Assembly (NCBI GenBank): GCA_016647705.1
Contig: JAENRU010000170.1
Location: 620,001-684,000, forward strand
Direction: 5' to 3'
Source of the DNA: Eucommia ulmoides
Taxonomy: Eukaryota > Streptophyta > Magnoliopsida > Garryales > Eucommiaceae
Length of the DNA stretch: 64,000 nt
The notes beneath the pieces were generated by a model. That model was not told the DNA's origin. It was given only the letters and a program-made list of their open reading frames with translations, and did not search any database. The position numbers and the translations under genes were made by a program. Shown piece after piece: positions 35,056 through 46,034 of the stretch (position 1 is its first letter; every line of letters begins with the position of its first letter).

Positions 35056-35371
35056 CACACCTATCCCGAATATCCACAACCAAAAACACTAAAATACTTG
35101 AACTTTCCTCGGTTCACATTCGACCGGCTCACCTCCCGAACGACCCTACCTTCGGACTCTACCTAGTGCGAGTAGTGGACCAACTCCTAGCCGTGGAACC
35201 TGGAACCCAAAATTTTTATCGGTGTACTATCTTCATAATAAAAAAGTTTTGTGGATTAAGTATAAGAAATAAACACCACGATTCAAAATATAATATTATA
35301 GAATCACATACCCGGTTCCACTGCCACCAATGAAGTGCTATAATATAACAATAATACCGTATATCGCATAC

Positions 35372-37001
35372 TGATAGGTGTAAATTACCTATCTATTTTC
35401 AATCCGAACGTTGTTAGTTTTCGAGTATTTTTAGTACGTTTTAATATTTTTTTGTCTAAATTAAGTGTTTGAGGTGAAAATGTATGTAAACGGATAAAAA
35501 ACGATCAAATCGGATCAAGAATGTTGAAAAAATGGTGAAAATGTGTAATGCCGGTACAAGTGCTGTAACTTCAAGGTTATTTTTGACTATGATAAAATCC
35601 GATTTTGGAAAAACTCAAAACTTTAAAGTTGTAGATATTTCTCTTAGATTTCCATTGGTTTTTGAATCACCTCAATCGGAATTCAGACGAAGAAGTTACA
35701 GCCAAAGTAAGAAAGTATGTCACCGCCTATGCGGAAATTACACCGCCTAGGCGGAAAAAGTGCAGAATCAAGCATACACTCACAGCTGTTCCACCGCCTA
35801 GGCGGTCACCTCTGCTCTAGATTATATATTATTTTAGACATTTTAGGATATTTTGATCATTTTTTTCTCCTCATCTCCTCTCCAATCGGCCAAGACACCT
35901 CCATAGACTTTAGGAGGTTACATTGAGAGGTTTTGGGAGTGCTAATTCAAATCCTAAGGAGAAGATCACGTTGCAACGAAGGAGGAGCAATCTCGGAACG
36001 TTTTTAGCGATAAATCTTCGAACTAGGCTAAGTTTCTCTCGTTCTTTCTTTTATTTCTTAACTTAGGATTGTTGTTTGAGCATGTTTAGCTTAGTTTTTA
36101 TTGTATAATCAGCTATGACCATGAGCTAAATGAGTTTTTGTCTAGGGATTAATGTAATTTATAAAAGTGTTGTTTTGTTGAGTTTGTGTTTGGTTAGCGG
36201 TTGTTCTTCGTTATTTTGATTGTGTTTGCCACATTGTTTGTTTATTATACTTAGAATGATGTTATGAGAATATGGAGTTTGACAAATCCCGGATTCGGAC
36301 TAGAATAGACAAACGCCACGATCCAATAACCTGGGAGGGAATTGGATTGTGGACAATCGATGACGTTGGGGCAAGACTCACGTGACCTAGGGTTGTTAAG
36401 ACGTTGAGGGGGACTTCTTCGTTGACTCGAAGTCATGTATTCCCCTATCTTACACTCAGGAGAGGTGGCGGTGGAGTTTTAAAACTGAAATTGTCGATAG
36501 GATAAACACAATACGACGATCCAATGACTTGGTCGGGAGAGTTGGGGCAAGACTCACGTAACCTAGGGTCGTTAAGACGTTAAGGGGGATTTCTTCATTG
36601 ACATGAAGTCGCGTTATATCCCTTATCTTACACTTGGGAGAGGTGGCGAGGGAGTTTACGAACTGAGATTGTCGAATAAGTCGAACGCCGTTAATGTAAA
36701 CTAAAACGAAGCCAAACACATTTTTGTAAACAAAAGTTAATCTCTAGGCAATACTTTCCCCAAACATCTCATAATAATATTAGTATAGTTGATTTAATTA
36801 GATTAATTAACTTAGTATTAGTATAATTAAGTTTAATCAATTTATCTTCGCCTAGATAAAATTAGGTCATGATAAACACGATACTCAATAATAGTCAAAA
36901 CCAATCCCTGTGGACATGATAATCCTAACTCTCCCGATCTATGCTAAAACTTGACCTCGTATACTTGCAAGTGAAAGTAGCAGCGTATTCACGCGCTACC
37001 A
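35372..37001. mobile_element. Solo LTR copy C of the TGATAGGTGTAAAATAC family
   Basis: A 1.63-kb unit starts TGATAGGTGTAAATTACC and ends ACGCGCTACCA, with CATAC on the left and TATAC on the right. It matches copy B through both its palindrome block (35720-35810, perfect ACCGCCTAGGCGGT at 35793-35806) and two tandem modules (36290-36700). It has no coding region. Confidence 0.75.
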
Positions 37002-37324
37002 TATACCATATTTGGAACCAATTTTCAACTGCTATCAATGTAAAGAAATATTGTATTTAAAACACTCAATACAAATATTTTAAGTTAATCAATCTAAATA
37101 TTTAAAATTCTGTCAGTCCAAATATTTTAAACCAACCCGTCCAAGTATTTTAAATTCAACCAGCTGAAATATTTTAAATCCACCAAATCAAATATTTTAA
37201 CGTATAATAATAAAATACACCACACCTCCTCTTCTACTAACCATAGGATCGTTTTTACCTCACGATCGGAAGTTACAACGGTAACATACCACCCGCACGT
37301 TTTGCACTCCTAACGGATCAATCA

Positions 37325-37720
37325 ACCACCTGCAGGACTAATCCTCATGACATGTCATAATATCAACAACCACCTGCCGGACTAGTCCTCCGGACAAGTC
37401 ATAATATCAACAACCACATGCCGGACTAACCCTCTGAACATGTCATAATATCAATAACCACCTGCCGGACTAATCCTCCGGACAGATCATAATATCAACA
37501 ACCACCTGTCGGACTAACCCTCCGGACAAGTCATAATATAATCAACCACCTGTAGGACTGACATTCCTGACAGGTCATAATATCAACAACCACCTGCCGG
37601 ACTAACCCTCCGGGCAGGTCATAATATCAATAACCACCTGTCGAACTAACCTTCCGGATAAGTCATAATATCTCGCAACATAATCAACCACCCGCAGGAT
37701 GTGCCCTCCAAACAGGTTAA
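37325..37720. repeat. Tandem repeat, about nine 44-bp units with a short hairpin each
   Basis: The unit is close to CACCTGCCGGACTAACCCTC followed by CGGACAGGTCATAATATCAA and CAAC. In each unit CACCTG(C/T)CGG and CCGG(A/G)CAGGTC can pair around an ACTAACCCT loop. The last units are more diverged. The array sits inside the solo LTR 32939-38718. Confidence 0.8.
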
Positions 37721-38723
37721 AACCATCATGCATGACATACCCTCCTGACGGGATCATAACTATGGCATAGTCGGACTAAAAACCATCATCCACCTTTAAA
37801 ACCAACTTGATTCAACAATCGTTTTTCACCTTTAAAACCAATTTGATAAAAACATATTTTTTACCTTTAAAACCAACTACATCACAAAATCATCCATTTT
37901 TAAATAGACACATTTTCCACAAATTATATGAAAATAAAATTTGTAAATTTATATAGAAGACAGTGCACTCACACCGGCACTTGAACGGTGACGATCACAT
38001 CACCGACCCTCTCTCTCTTTTCTTTCTTTCTTCTGAATTTTTGACGACGGCAACCACACACACAATGACGACGGCGGAGAAAATAGACGAAACATACTCA
38101 CAATCATTGATTGACAGCGACGAACGGCCGACCGACACCGCCGGAAAACCAGGCAACACACACACACACAACAACTGACTGAACGATGGACAAATCACAC
38201 ATATACACACACACAAACGCAATTGACAACGAGTTGAACACATCACCGAATACTCACAGGACAATCGACGATGATCACCCACCACCTATGCCGAACCACC
38301 CTCTCTCTCTCCTGAAATTTGGCAACGGCACACCCACGAAGCTCTTCATTGACCAAACACACCACCCCACACGATCGCCGACCACCGAATACCCACTGGA
38401 CGACCGAACCCACTGCCGGACCCGACCTCTCTCTCTCTTTCCTCTTTTTTCTGTTTTTTTTTTCTTTCTGTTTTGCCTATGTTTTTCAGGCATGTATGTA
38501 TCGGTTTATATATATATATATATAAATGTTTATTTAAATTACATTCACCCCCCCAATTTTATTTAAGTTATTATTTAAGCCCTTTTTGAATTTCAATATT
38601 CTTAAAATCTCAAATTCACCCTTTAAAATTTTAAATTGGATATCATTCTACCCCGTTATTTTTTAAATGTTCTAAAATGCGGTTAAAATCATACACGTGC
38701 TAAAATTAGGGTCTTACACCCCG

Positions 38724-41006
38724 ATGGCCGGCTTGGCCCATCTTCTTGAATGGCTGACTCAATGCTCGGCTCGTCTATGCCCGCGTCCTGCTGGGCCTGA
38801 GCTTCAGCGACTTCCTGGTCAAAATTTTTGAGGTTTATCTTCGTGTGATCGAACTCTGGGAATAGGCGCCAGACAGAGTTGACCACCTCCTTAAAATCGA
38901 GTTGGATCACGCTTACGGCGATTCGGCCTCGAAGCCTGGTGAATTCTTCACTCTTCTTATAATTCTAAACCATCTCACCTCGAGCCTTCTCTAGCTCGGT
39001 CGTTTGGTTCCTTTGGAGCTCCTCTAGCCGAGAGACGGTAATGTGCTCGGATCGTCTAAATTCTTCGGCCCTATTGGCCGCTGCCTCCTTCTCGGCACTA
39101 TTTGGTCAACTCTTCAAGCGCCTACTTAGCCTGGTGTAAGCAGACCCTGGTCTCCAGCGAAGAGAACAACCCTTGCAAGCTTGGCAGTCAGAGTTATTAA
39201 GACATTAATTGAGTTCGAAAACAAAATACCAAAAGCTGTCCGAGGAGAACAACTTACCGAAAGCAGGAACTAGTTCATATCAGAGCAGAGTCGGGTATCG
39301 AACTTCTCAGCAAATCTGGCCTTACCCGCCGGCGGCACGATCTGTTGGGCTAAGCTCGTTAGCACAGTTGGGTTTTGAGTGGCAGGTTAGTTGACACGGA
39401 GCCCAGTCTTGGGGATGAACTCCTTAGGCTCCTTGCCCCCCTTCCTCTTGCGACTCTACTTGTCGGTTTGGGATGGCAAATCGACTTTTCTTGTAATGCC
39501 CGGTCGGCGCGTCGGACACCATCGCCTTTCTTTTCCCCTTATCCCTTCGGGCAGAGGGGCGGGATCTTCCTCAACGACCTCTGTCTGTCCAGTCTTGGCG
39601 ATGGCTGGGGTCTCCAGTCTTGGCGATAGCAGGGGTCACTGGCCTTCTTAAAGCAGGGGCAGGCCTCACCTGGCCGACAGGTCTCGCCTTCTCGGTCTTC
39701 TGACCGGTTTGAGCACCTTAGGCGGCCTTGCTTGTCGCCACCCCCTTTTTTGCCATCCGGGCTATCGCCGCTATGTCCATAGCTAAGAAAAAAAATAGAG
39801 ATCGTCAGTCGGTGAAGAAAAGTAATTCGCAAGTAAAATTAAACTACCGGGCCGAGCTTGAGATACTTATTATTTCGAGAATTCTTATTCAAAGTTGGCG
39901 CAGACAGAAATGGGTCACTCCAGAAGTATATGTCGTAGAGACACGACGTGAGCAGCCAGCCGACGTGAACATATGAAGTTTAGAGAATCACCTCTTTCTC
40001 TATGAGGATCTCTGGGCTGGCCTTGCGCTTCTTCGTCACTGAAAGGGAAATATGTCAAAACAGAAAAAATCGGGGTGAGGAAGGACAAGCTCTGAGTTGA
40101 AAAACTTACCTAGGTCTCCCCAATGCCTCTAGATTGGAAAATAAAATGCCGGTGCCTCATTGGATGCCTACTCGGTATCGCTTAAGAAGAAGAACCCCGG
40201 CTTCCAGTCCTTGATGGAGTCGGGGTAGCCCTCGAGGAATTTTCGCCGGGCCGAGAGGTAGAACCAACCCTTCCTATCGGGCATGGCCTTCGCCAAAAAT
40301 AGCGTGTAGAACAGCTCGATGGACGGTGTTATCCCTTCGGCTAGGCATATTACATGGAAGGATACAATCATGCGTATGTTGTTGGGAGAGAGCTGTACCG
40401 GATATAAGCCCAAGTCCCAACAAACTTCCCTTACCCAGGGGTGGATGGGGAATCGCAGCCCGGCCTGCAACTATTGGTTGTAGACTGTGATGAACCCCTT
40501 AAGTGGGTCACATACTCGGTCATTCTCCCCAGGAACGCACAACTCGACCGAGCTCGGGATTGCGTGTGAAGAGCGCAGTTCGCGAACATCCTTCTCCAAC
40601 AAGTCGGACTCCATCCTCTAAACCCAAGCATCTAGGGGAACCTCATAGGCCGACCGACAGGAAGTCGAGCTCGCCCGGGAAGGACGGTCGGACGTTGATG
40701 GTTGGGCGGCCGCTGGGCCCCCGGTCGAGCCCACCTCACTTTTTGTCCTCAGAGACTCGCAGGGGGCACCGGGTGTAGGGAGTGCCCCTACTCCGGTCCT
40801 TCCCTGGGACTCCTTGGAAGAAGACGTCCACTGGACGACGATCTCTTGCTCGCCTGTCGTCCTGGAGGCCGATGGGACGCTCGCATCGTCGGACTCCATC
40901 GCGGACGAGCTAAGCTCAATCTGGACGGCTAGGGAGCCAACCTCTATTACGTCAGTTCTAGACGCACTGGTCCCCGATGAGCTGGATTCGTAGACAGAAG
41001 ACATAA
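38724..41006 (-). other. Antisense ORF region of the Tat element (fossil, gypsy-type transposon domain)
   Basis: On the - strand between the nested insertion and the 3' LTR lie open segments. Around 40470-40168 they read GLRFPIHPWVREVCWDLGLY, PNNIRMIVSFHVIC and GWFYLSARRKF, the domain catalogued as putative gypsy type transposon (Transposase_28). A Ser-rich N-terminal part precedes it (41006-40618), and a charged, coiled-coil-like part follows toward 38724. An antisense ORF at this place is a known trait of Tat-lineage elements. The region is broken and may once have been spliced. Confidence 0.75.
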
Positions 41007-41383
41007 AGAAGAAAAGAAAAAAGAAGAGAAGAAAAGAACAGGAAGGGTACTGTGCTTGGAAGTTGAGAGGAGCTTTCGCGATGCTCTGGTAAAGAAATTT
41101 GGGAAATAGAATGCATAAATAGGGTACCGAGAAGTCGAACTGTCGTATCACATCGAACGATTCGCAGGGCGTCGATCCCCGCGTCTTCAGCCACGTGTCA
41201 CAAATCCAATCGAACTGATAGTCAAACTTCCTGGGAAAGTCAAAGGGCGTGCCCAGTTGGGTTGTGTCATCCCACTTCCTTTACCCCATTTCTCCATCAG
41301 CTCGGCTGACTGTTCCCAAAGGTCCAACCACTAAATCCTCAGCGTCTCATGTCCCATTTCCACGCTAAGGCTTGGGGGGCAAC

Positions 41384-42162
41384 TGATGTGGGTAAAATCA
41401 GGCCCCCTCTATGTGTTCGCCACTTGGATCAGACCTGTTACGTTATCAGTTTCACGTTGTCGACGACCTCAGCCAGCCCGATGTATAGATAACCCGGATG
41501 GCCCCGCAGGTCGATTGGCTAGGGGCACTTAAGGATCTCCTCTAGAATTCCTGTGAAGAATAGGCACTCGACGGAAGGTCGCGGGCCCAGACCGACATGC
41601 GCCCCTTAATCGGTTTAACCTGCCTCTGCGACAGGTTGGACCTCAGTCCCCGCCATTTGCAGTGAAGGGCCCAAGGCCCAAGCCCATAGCTCTAATCCAT
41701 CGTGTCGCCCACGCGCTTGATTGCTTATCGGTAATCAAAGCTTAATGCCTTAATCTTGTTTATACTAATCACACTTCCGCTTATAAATAGAAGACTTCTC
41801 CAATACTTTTGGAGGAGGAGAGAGCAATTCTAGAAAGATAAACTTCACCATAGGTGGCTCAGACATGTCAAAGTAACAGTGACTTTCCGATCTATATTTC
41901 TATCCCGGACTCTTACTCTCACGGTGGAGGGGACACGCCGGGAAAAACTCGGCCCGTCCTGTGTGTAGGTGATAGATTGGAGTTTGGCCTGGACAACGGC
42001 TAGGAGCGCGCTAGGAAAAGAAGACCCGGGCTCGGACTCAGGTCAGATCAAACCTGTCCAGCCCGGCTACAGTACTCAAGGAAGATCAATCACCATATCC
42101 CTTCTCCCCGATCAGAGGGTGTCCGGACCATACTACTGGTCGGCCAATTTCCGACACCAATA
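41384..42162 (+). repeat. 3' LTR of the Tat element
   Basis: A 779-bp LTR starts TGATGTGGGTAAAATCAGG directly after the polypurine tract. It aligns with 25442-26222 throughout, including the CCCAAGGCCCAAGCCCATAG block. Confidence 0.9.
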
Positions 42163-42830
42163 GTATACAATTGTTCGATTTTCTTAGAATTTTAACTTCC
42201 TTCTCTTTCAATGGAGGATTTAGGGGTATTTTTGATGAATTGTGGATCACTTTTTGATGAATGAATTCTAATTATTTGGTGTTTCGACTGAGGTAGATGT
42301 GCGAGAGAGAGGAGAACGATGGCTTCTGCTGGATTCGGTGGTGATGATCATTTTTTGAGGGTGTGGAGGTACCGTTGTCGGTGGCGGTTGTGAGGCTATA
42401 GCGGGGCGATGAAGGTCGTCGGAGCTGGCACTTGGCGAGGATGGAAGAAGCTTGTTGTTGATGGTGACGGCTCTGCAATGAAAAATAGGGTAGTTTTTTT
42501 TTTTTTTTTTCATTCAATAGGTAGGGCTTGAGGTAGAGAAGAGGTTTATGGTTGAATTAAAAACAAAAAATGCAAATGTTTGAGGTAGAGAAACAAGGGT
42601 ATATTTGTTCAATAAATTAAATTAAGAAAGGACATTTATGTTATTTTATTGAAGTTAAATGATTTTGAGGATATTTTTGTCAATAACAATGATGTGTTAG
42701 TAATTGTTCACTCACAAAGGAGGAAAATAGTTTAAATTGTAAAACTATATGGGTGACTGGTATTTATCAAATTACAAAAGATGCCTCTAATATAAGACCA
42801 AAAGACAGGGGAGGTCTTTGGTATAAACCC

Positions 42831-43285
42831 TTAAAAATAATGCCTCTAATAATTACTTTGGAACTAATATGCAATGATTGAAAATATATTTTTTTCCCAC
42901 TTTTATTTCAATATTTATATTTATTTTCTACAATTTTCCCCACTTTTTTTTGTTTTTCTTTTAGGCTATTTCATTTTTTTTTTCACGTGCAATCCTTTAA
43001 CTTGAAGTCCCCGACCCTAGCAGACCCATTGCCACCGCCGTCGTGGCACTTAAAAACTCTCTCTCATTCTGTGACGCCACTGCAATCGGAACCACCACAA
43101 CGCAATTGTAGCCACCTCAATAAGACCCATATCTAATAGTGGCCGGAGGTTGCCTATGGTCACGATCGATAACAACACCCATTTATAGAGCTGAAGAAAA
43201 AAAATTTGAAAAATGAAATGACTATCACCCCCCAAAACAATGAAACAAAGATATAGAAGAGTATAATTGTAATAAGCTCCATATC
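42831..43285. repeat. Tandem-duplicated segment, unit 1, right half
   Basis: The duplicated unit continues after the MULE-like element. ATAATTACTTTGGAACTAA and GTTGCCTATGGTCACGATCG correspond to 44262-44665. Some GC-rich phrases occur (CACCGCCGTCGTGGC), but I see no gene. Confidence 0.75.
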
Positions 43286-43317
43286 GTGTAATAGCACAAT
43301 GTATCATACCATATCTG

Positions 43318-44665
43318 TCGCGATTAACCCAACCAACCTCAAACACTTCACCCACTTGCCTCAAAGTCATCAAAGCAATTGCTTTGAGCTCCCAATTTTT
43401 AGGGTTCCTTCAAATTGATCTTTATATATTTTTTATTTATTAAACCCAATAAATAATTCTCAATTTTAGTTCAAATCACTATATTAGTTATCTTTTCTAT
43501 TGATATTTAATTTTATAAAAAAAATATGAATATTTTTTTGAAAAAAATAAATATTAAAGAGTCCTATTTTAAATTTTATTTTAAACCTCTAATCTTCTGA
43601 GACTGGCCTGACACTTGGCTTATTTTATTAGAACATGTGCATTTCAGGAGCAACAAATAATAGAACACCCTGGTTTATTTTATTGAAAAATGTGCATTTC
43701 AAGGGCAACAAAGAATATAACACTCTACTTAACCATACAAATAGAGTGTTGTAAATGAAAAAGGTTGATTCTAAAAAATCTTTTGTCTAGGGAATATAAG
43801 AGGGTTAAATTGGTCATTCTACTTACTTTTTTTTAATTTTATAACTTTTAAAAAATAAACAGCAACTTTTTGCACGAACATTTTCTCTCATTCAAAAGGT
43901 GTGTCTGCACGCATCTCGATTAATCACATTTTCGGACAATCTTAAAAACATATTATTTCACATTAATTTAGTGCATTCAAGATTTAATCTCTTGGAATAT
44001 TGTCTAAGAGGATCGAAGTTTAATTGACAAGAAAATGAGGTATTTCCCTTTACCAATTCAACTAATCTTCTTGGATAAATATCCCCTCTCATTTTTCATG
44101 AAACCATGATAATCACTTATAGTATCAAAATGTCTTGGCTTAACACCTCCTCAACAAAAAATTAAAAAATAATTTGTCTAGTTTTCACTTTGAAGTCAAC
44201 CTTTTAACTCTATATTTTCAATTTAACACTAATTTTCTATTTATTTTCAAATTAAAAATAATGCCATGTAATAATTACTTTGGAACTAACATGCAATAAT
44301 TGAAAATATTTTTTATTCTTCCCACTTTTATTTCTCTATTTATTTTCTAAAGTTTTGTGCTATTTTTCTTTATTTTTATTTTTTGCTATTTCATTTTTCT
44401 CATTTTTTTTTTTCATGTGCAATCCTTCCAACTTGCCACCGCTGCTGCCGCGACACTTAACAACTCTTTCTCATTCTACGAAACCACTGCAACTGAAACC
44501 ACCGCAACAAGACCCATATCTGATAGTGGCTAGAGGTTGCCTATGGCCACCATCGATAAGAAGACCCATTTATAGATATGAAGAAGAAAAAGAAAAAATG
44601 AAATGACTCTTTCAGCCCTCAAAACTATGAAACAAAGATATAGAAGAGTAAATAATTGTAATAGT
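43318..44665. repeat. Tandem-duplicated segment, unit 2 (uninterrupted)
   Basis: This 1.35-kb segment matches unit 1 on both sides of the MULE-like insertion. At 44252-44260 it has a single TTAAAAATA, the pre-insertion target site. No ORF or RNA gene is recognised. Confidence 0.8.
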
Positions 44666-45271
44666 GTTCATCTAAATTTTTTCCTGTATGAGATGATTTG
44701 TAGAAGGGTATAATAGTCATTTTATACATAATTTTTGATACTTCATGGGGGTGTCACTGTGATATTTAGAAATGACGGGGGTGTTGATGGTAATAATCCA
44801 AACTTCTATAAGCAAAAGCTCTACCCAATGGCTTGGCTCCGCCAGTCAGCCTCAGCCCTACTCCCCATTCGAATTCATCTTCGTGCGCACCGATCGATCA
44901 CCCACGAAAGATTGAGAACGAACTAGAAAGAATCGCTCCGCCATTTTCGTGAAATTGGGAAAGAAGGAAGGTTCATCTCTCTCTCTCTCTCTCCCGTGGC
45001 GTAGTTATATGTATTGTATATGTATATATGCTGCGGTGGGTTGAATGAAGGTGCAAATGCGTAATAATTTGTGTTTACTGTATATTTACCTGCTTAATTC
45101 TTTCATCGACACTCAATTATGAAGTGAACACATGCTGCCCCTCTTCATTTTTCTTCTGGTTAACTCCATCATCGGTGACACTAATCAACAGTTAGTTCTT
45201 CTGCTTAGTATTGCAAAATCAATCCTGTTTTGGTTTACATTTTTTGTAAAAGATTTAGTGAAGTACCTACT
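44666..45271 (+). other. Region upstream of cyclin H, probable promoter and leader start
   Basis: A less AT-rich stretch at about 44815-44975 (CGCACCGATCGATCACCCACG and following) looks like the 5' leader of the cyclin H gene. It would be followed by a leader intron in which the CT run at about 44975-44995 and the TRIM at 45272 lie. The leader's splice sites are uncertain. Confidence 0.35.
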
Positions 45272-45790
45272 TGTTGATTCCCACATCGATGTTGGGCCCT
45301 TATCCAGATAGTCATTCCCAGTGGTTTGTCAAAAGTTCACCTTGCTTGTGAGGGGCATATTGAATCCCACATCGCTTGTGTTACCTGATCCGAGCTATAT
45401 GTAAAGCCTAGGACAATCCTTATGTCACATGGCGTCTTTTCAGATTGAGTTAGGCCCATTCGATTTCTATAGTGTATCAGAGTCAGGACTCTTATATGAT
45501 GTTGGGTGTGTTGAATCCCACATCGATAATGGGCCCCCGATATCCATTCACAGTGGTTTTTCAAAAAGTTCACCCTGCGTGTGAGGGGCATGTTGAACCC
45601 CACATCGATGTTGCCCTTCCCCTATATCCGTTCGTAGTGGTTTGTCAAAAGTCTACCCTGCGTGTGAGGCAGCGTGTTGAATCCCTTGTGTTATTTGATC
45701 CTGAGTTATATATAAAGTCTAGGAGGCTAGGACAATCCTCATCTTACAAGGTGTTTTTTGAGAGCGAGTTAGGCCCATTGGATTTCTACA
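45272..45790 (+). mobile_element. TRIM retrotransposon in the cyclin H leader intron
   Basis: A 519-bp element lies between CTACT duplications (45267-45271 and 45791-45795). It holds four TCCCACATCG or close heads and two LTR-like blocks (about 45359-45472 and 45668-45790) with a TATAT box and AGTTAGGCCCATT(G/C)GATTTCTA ends. A primer-binding-like GTATCAGAGT follows the first block. It has no coding capacity, as expected of a TRIM, and the arrangement looks rearranged. Confidence 0.75.
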
Positions 45791-46034
45791 CTACTAGCTA
45801 GACCTAGAAAGTATAATTGTCGATTTATGAATTTTCTCTGCTGCTGGCATATTAGATGTGTTTCATCCATCTAAAAATCTGAATTTTCTTCAAATATTTC
45901 TTCTTATAGATATAGGTTTTATGAATGTCTTGGTGCTGCGGTTCTGCCTGTTACTCATGAGGCCCACTGCCTTGGTCCGATAAGGTTGCAAATATTCAGT
46001 TCCATAGTTAGGGTTCTTCAGTAGGCGGGCATTG

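Larger units (their letters stand above)
32939..38718. mobile_element. Solo LTR (Tekay/Del-like?) nested in the Tat element, carrying two further insertions
   Basis: The unit starts TGTCACACCCCACCCCAAGC and ends TTAGGGTCTTACA. CCCCG lies on both sides (32934-38 and 38719-23). Subtracting insertions B and C leaves about 2.2 kb without any coding domain, so a solo LTR of a long-LTR gypsy element is the simplest reading. It contains a 44-bp tandem repeat at 37325-37720 and AT-rich 3' parts. The lineage assignment is tentative. Confidence 0.7.
25442..42162 (+). mobile_element. Ty3/gypsy retrotransposon, Tat lineage, broken and nested
   Basis: This 16.7-kb element has LTRs at 25442-26222 and 41384-42162 and is flanked by GTATA (25437-25441 and 42163-42167). 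A primer-binding region lies directly after the first LTR (26223-26245) and a polypurine tract GGCTTGGGGGGCAAC directly before the second. The order of parts is gag, protease, reverse transcriptase, two RNase H regions, integrase, then on the opposite strand an extra ORF before the 3' LTR, as Tat-lineage elements are known to have. It is a fossil: the coding parts carry many breaks. By eye the LTRs differ at roughly 10-15% of sites, which suggests an age of several million years or more. A 5.8-kb insertion occupies 32939-38718. Confidence 0.9.
24331..42830. mobile_element. MULE-like TIR element, itself split by a retrotransposon
   Basis: The left end AGAGTTTATACCAAAGACTT and the right end, read on the other strand GGGTTTATACCAAAGACCTC, are inverted copies extending for at least 60 bases. 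Both flanks carry the 9-bp duplication TTAAAAATA (24322-24330 and 42831-42839), as expected for Mutator-like elements. Without the LTR element inserted at 25442-42162 it would be about 1.8 kb. Its inner parts (about 24570-25400 and 42240-42480) contain GC-rich, leader-like DNA, including CT-rich stretches, that might be captured host sequence. I could not identify a source gene and see no transposase. Confidence 0.8.

Noticed and set aside
37325-37720. Regular 44-bp repeats resembling a CRISPR array
   Set aside because: The whole unit repeats without unique spacers, copies diverge gradually, and the sequence lies inside a plant solo LTR in a nuclear genome.
45355-45425. snRNA gene suggested by the TCCCACATCG element plus TATA box
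   Set aside because: The motif pair belongs to a dispersed TRIM LTR with target duplications and a primer-binding site; no U-snRNA body follows.
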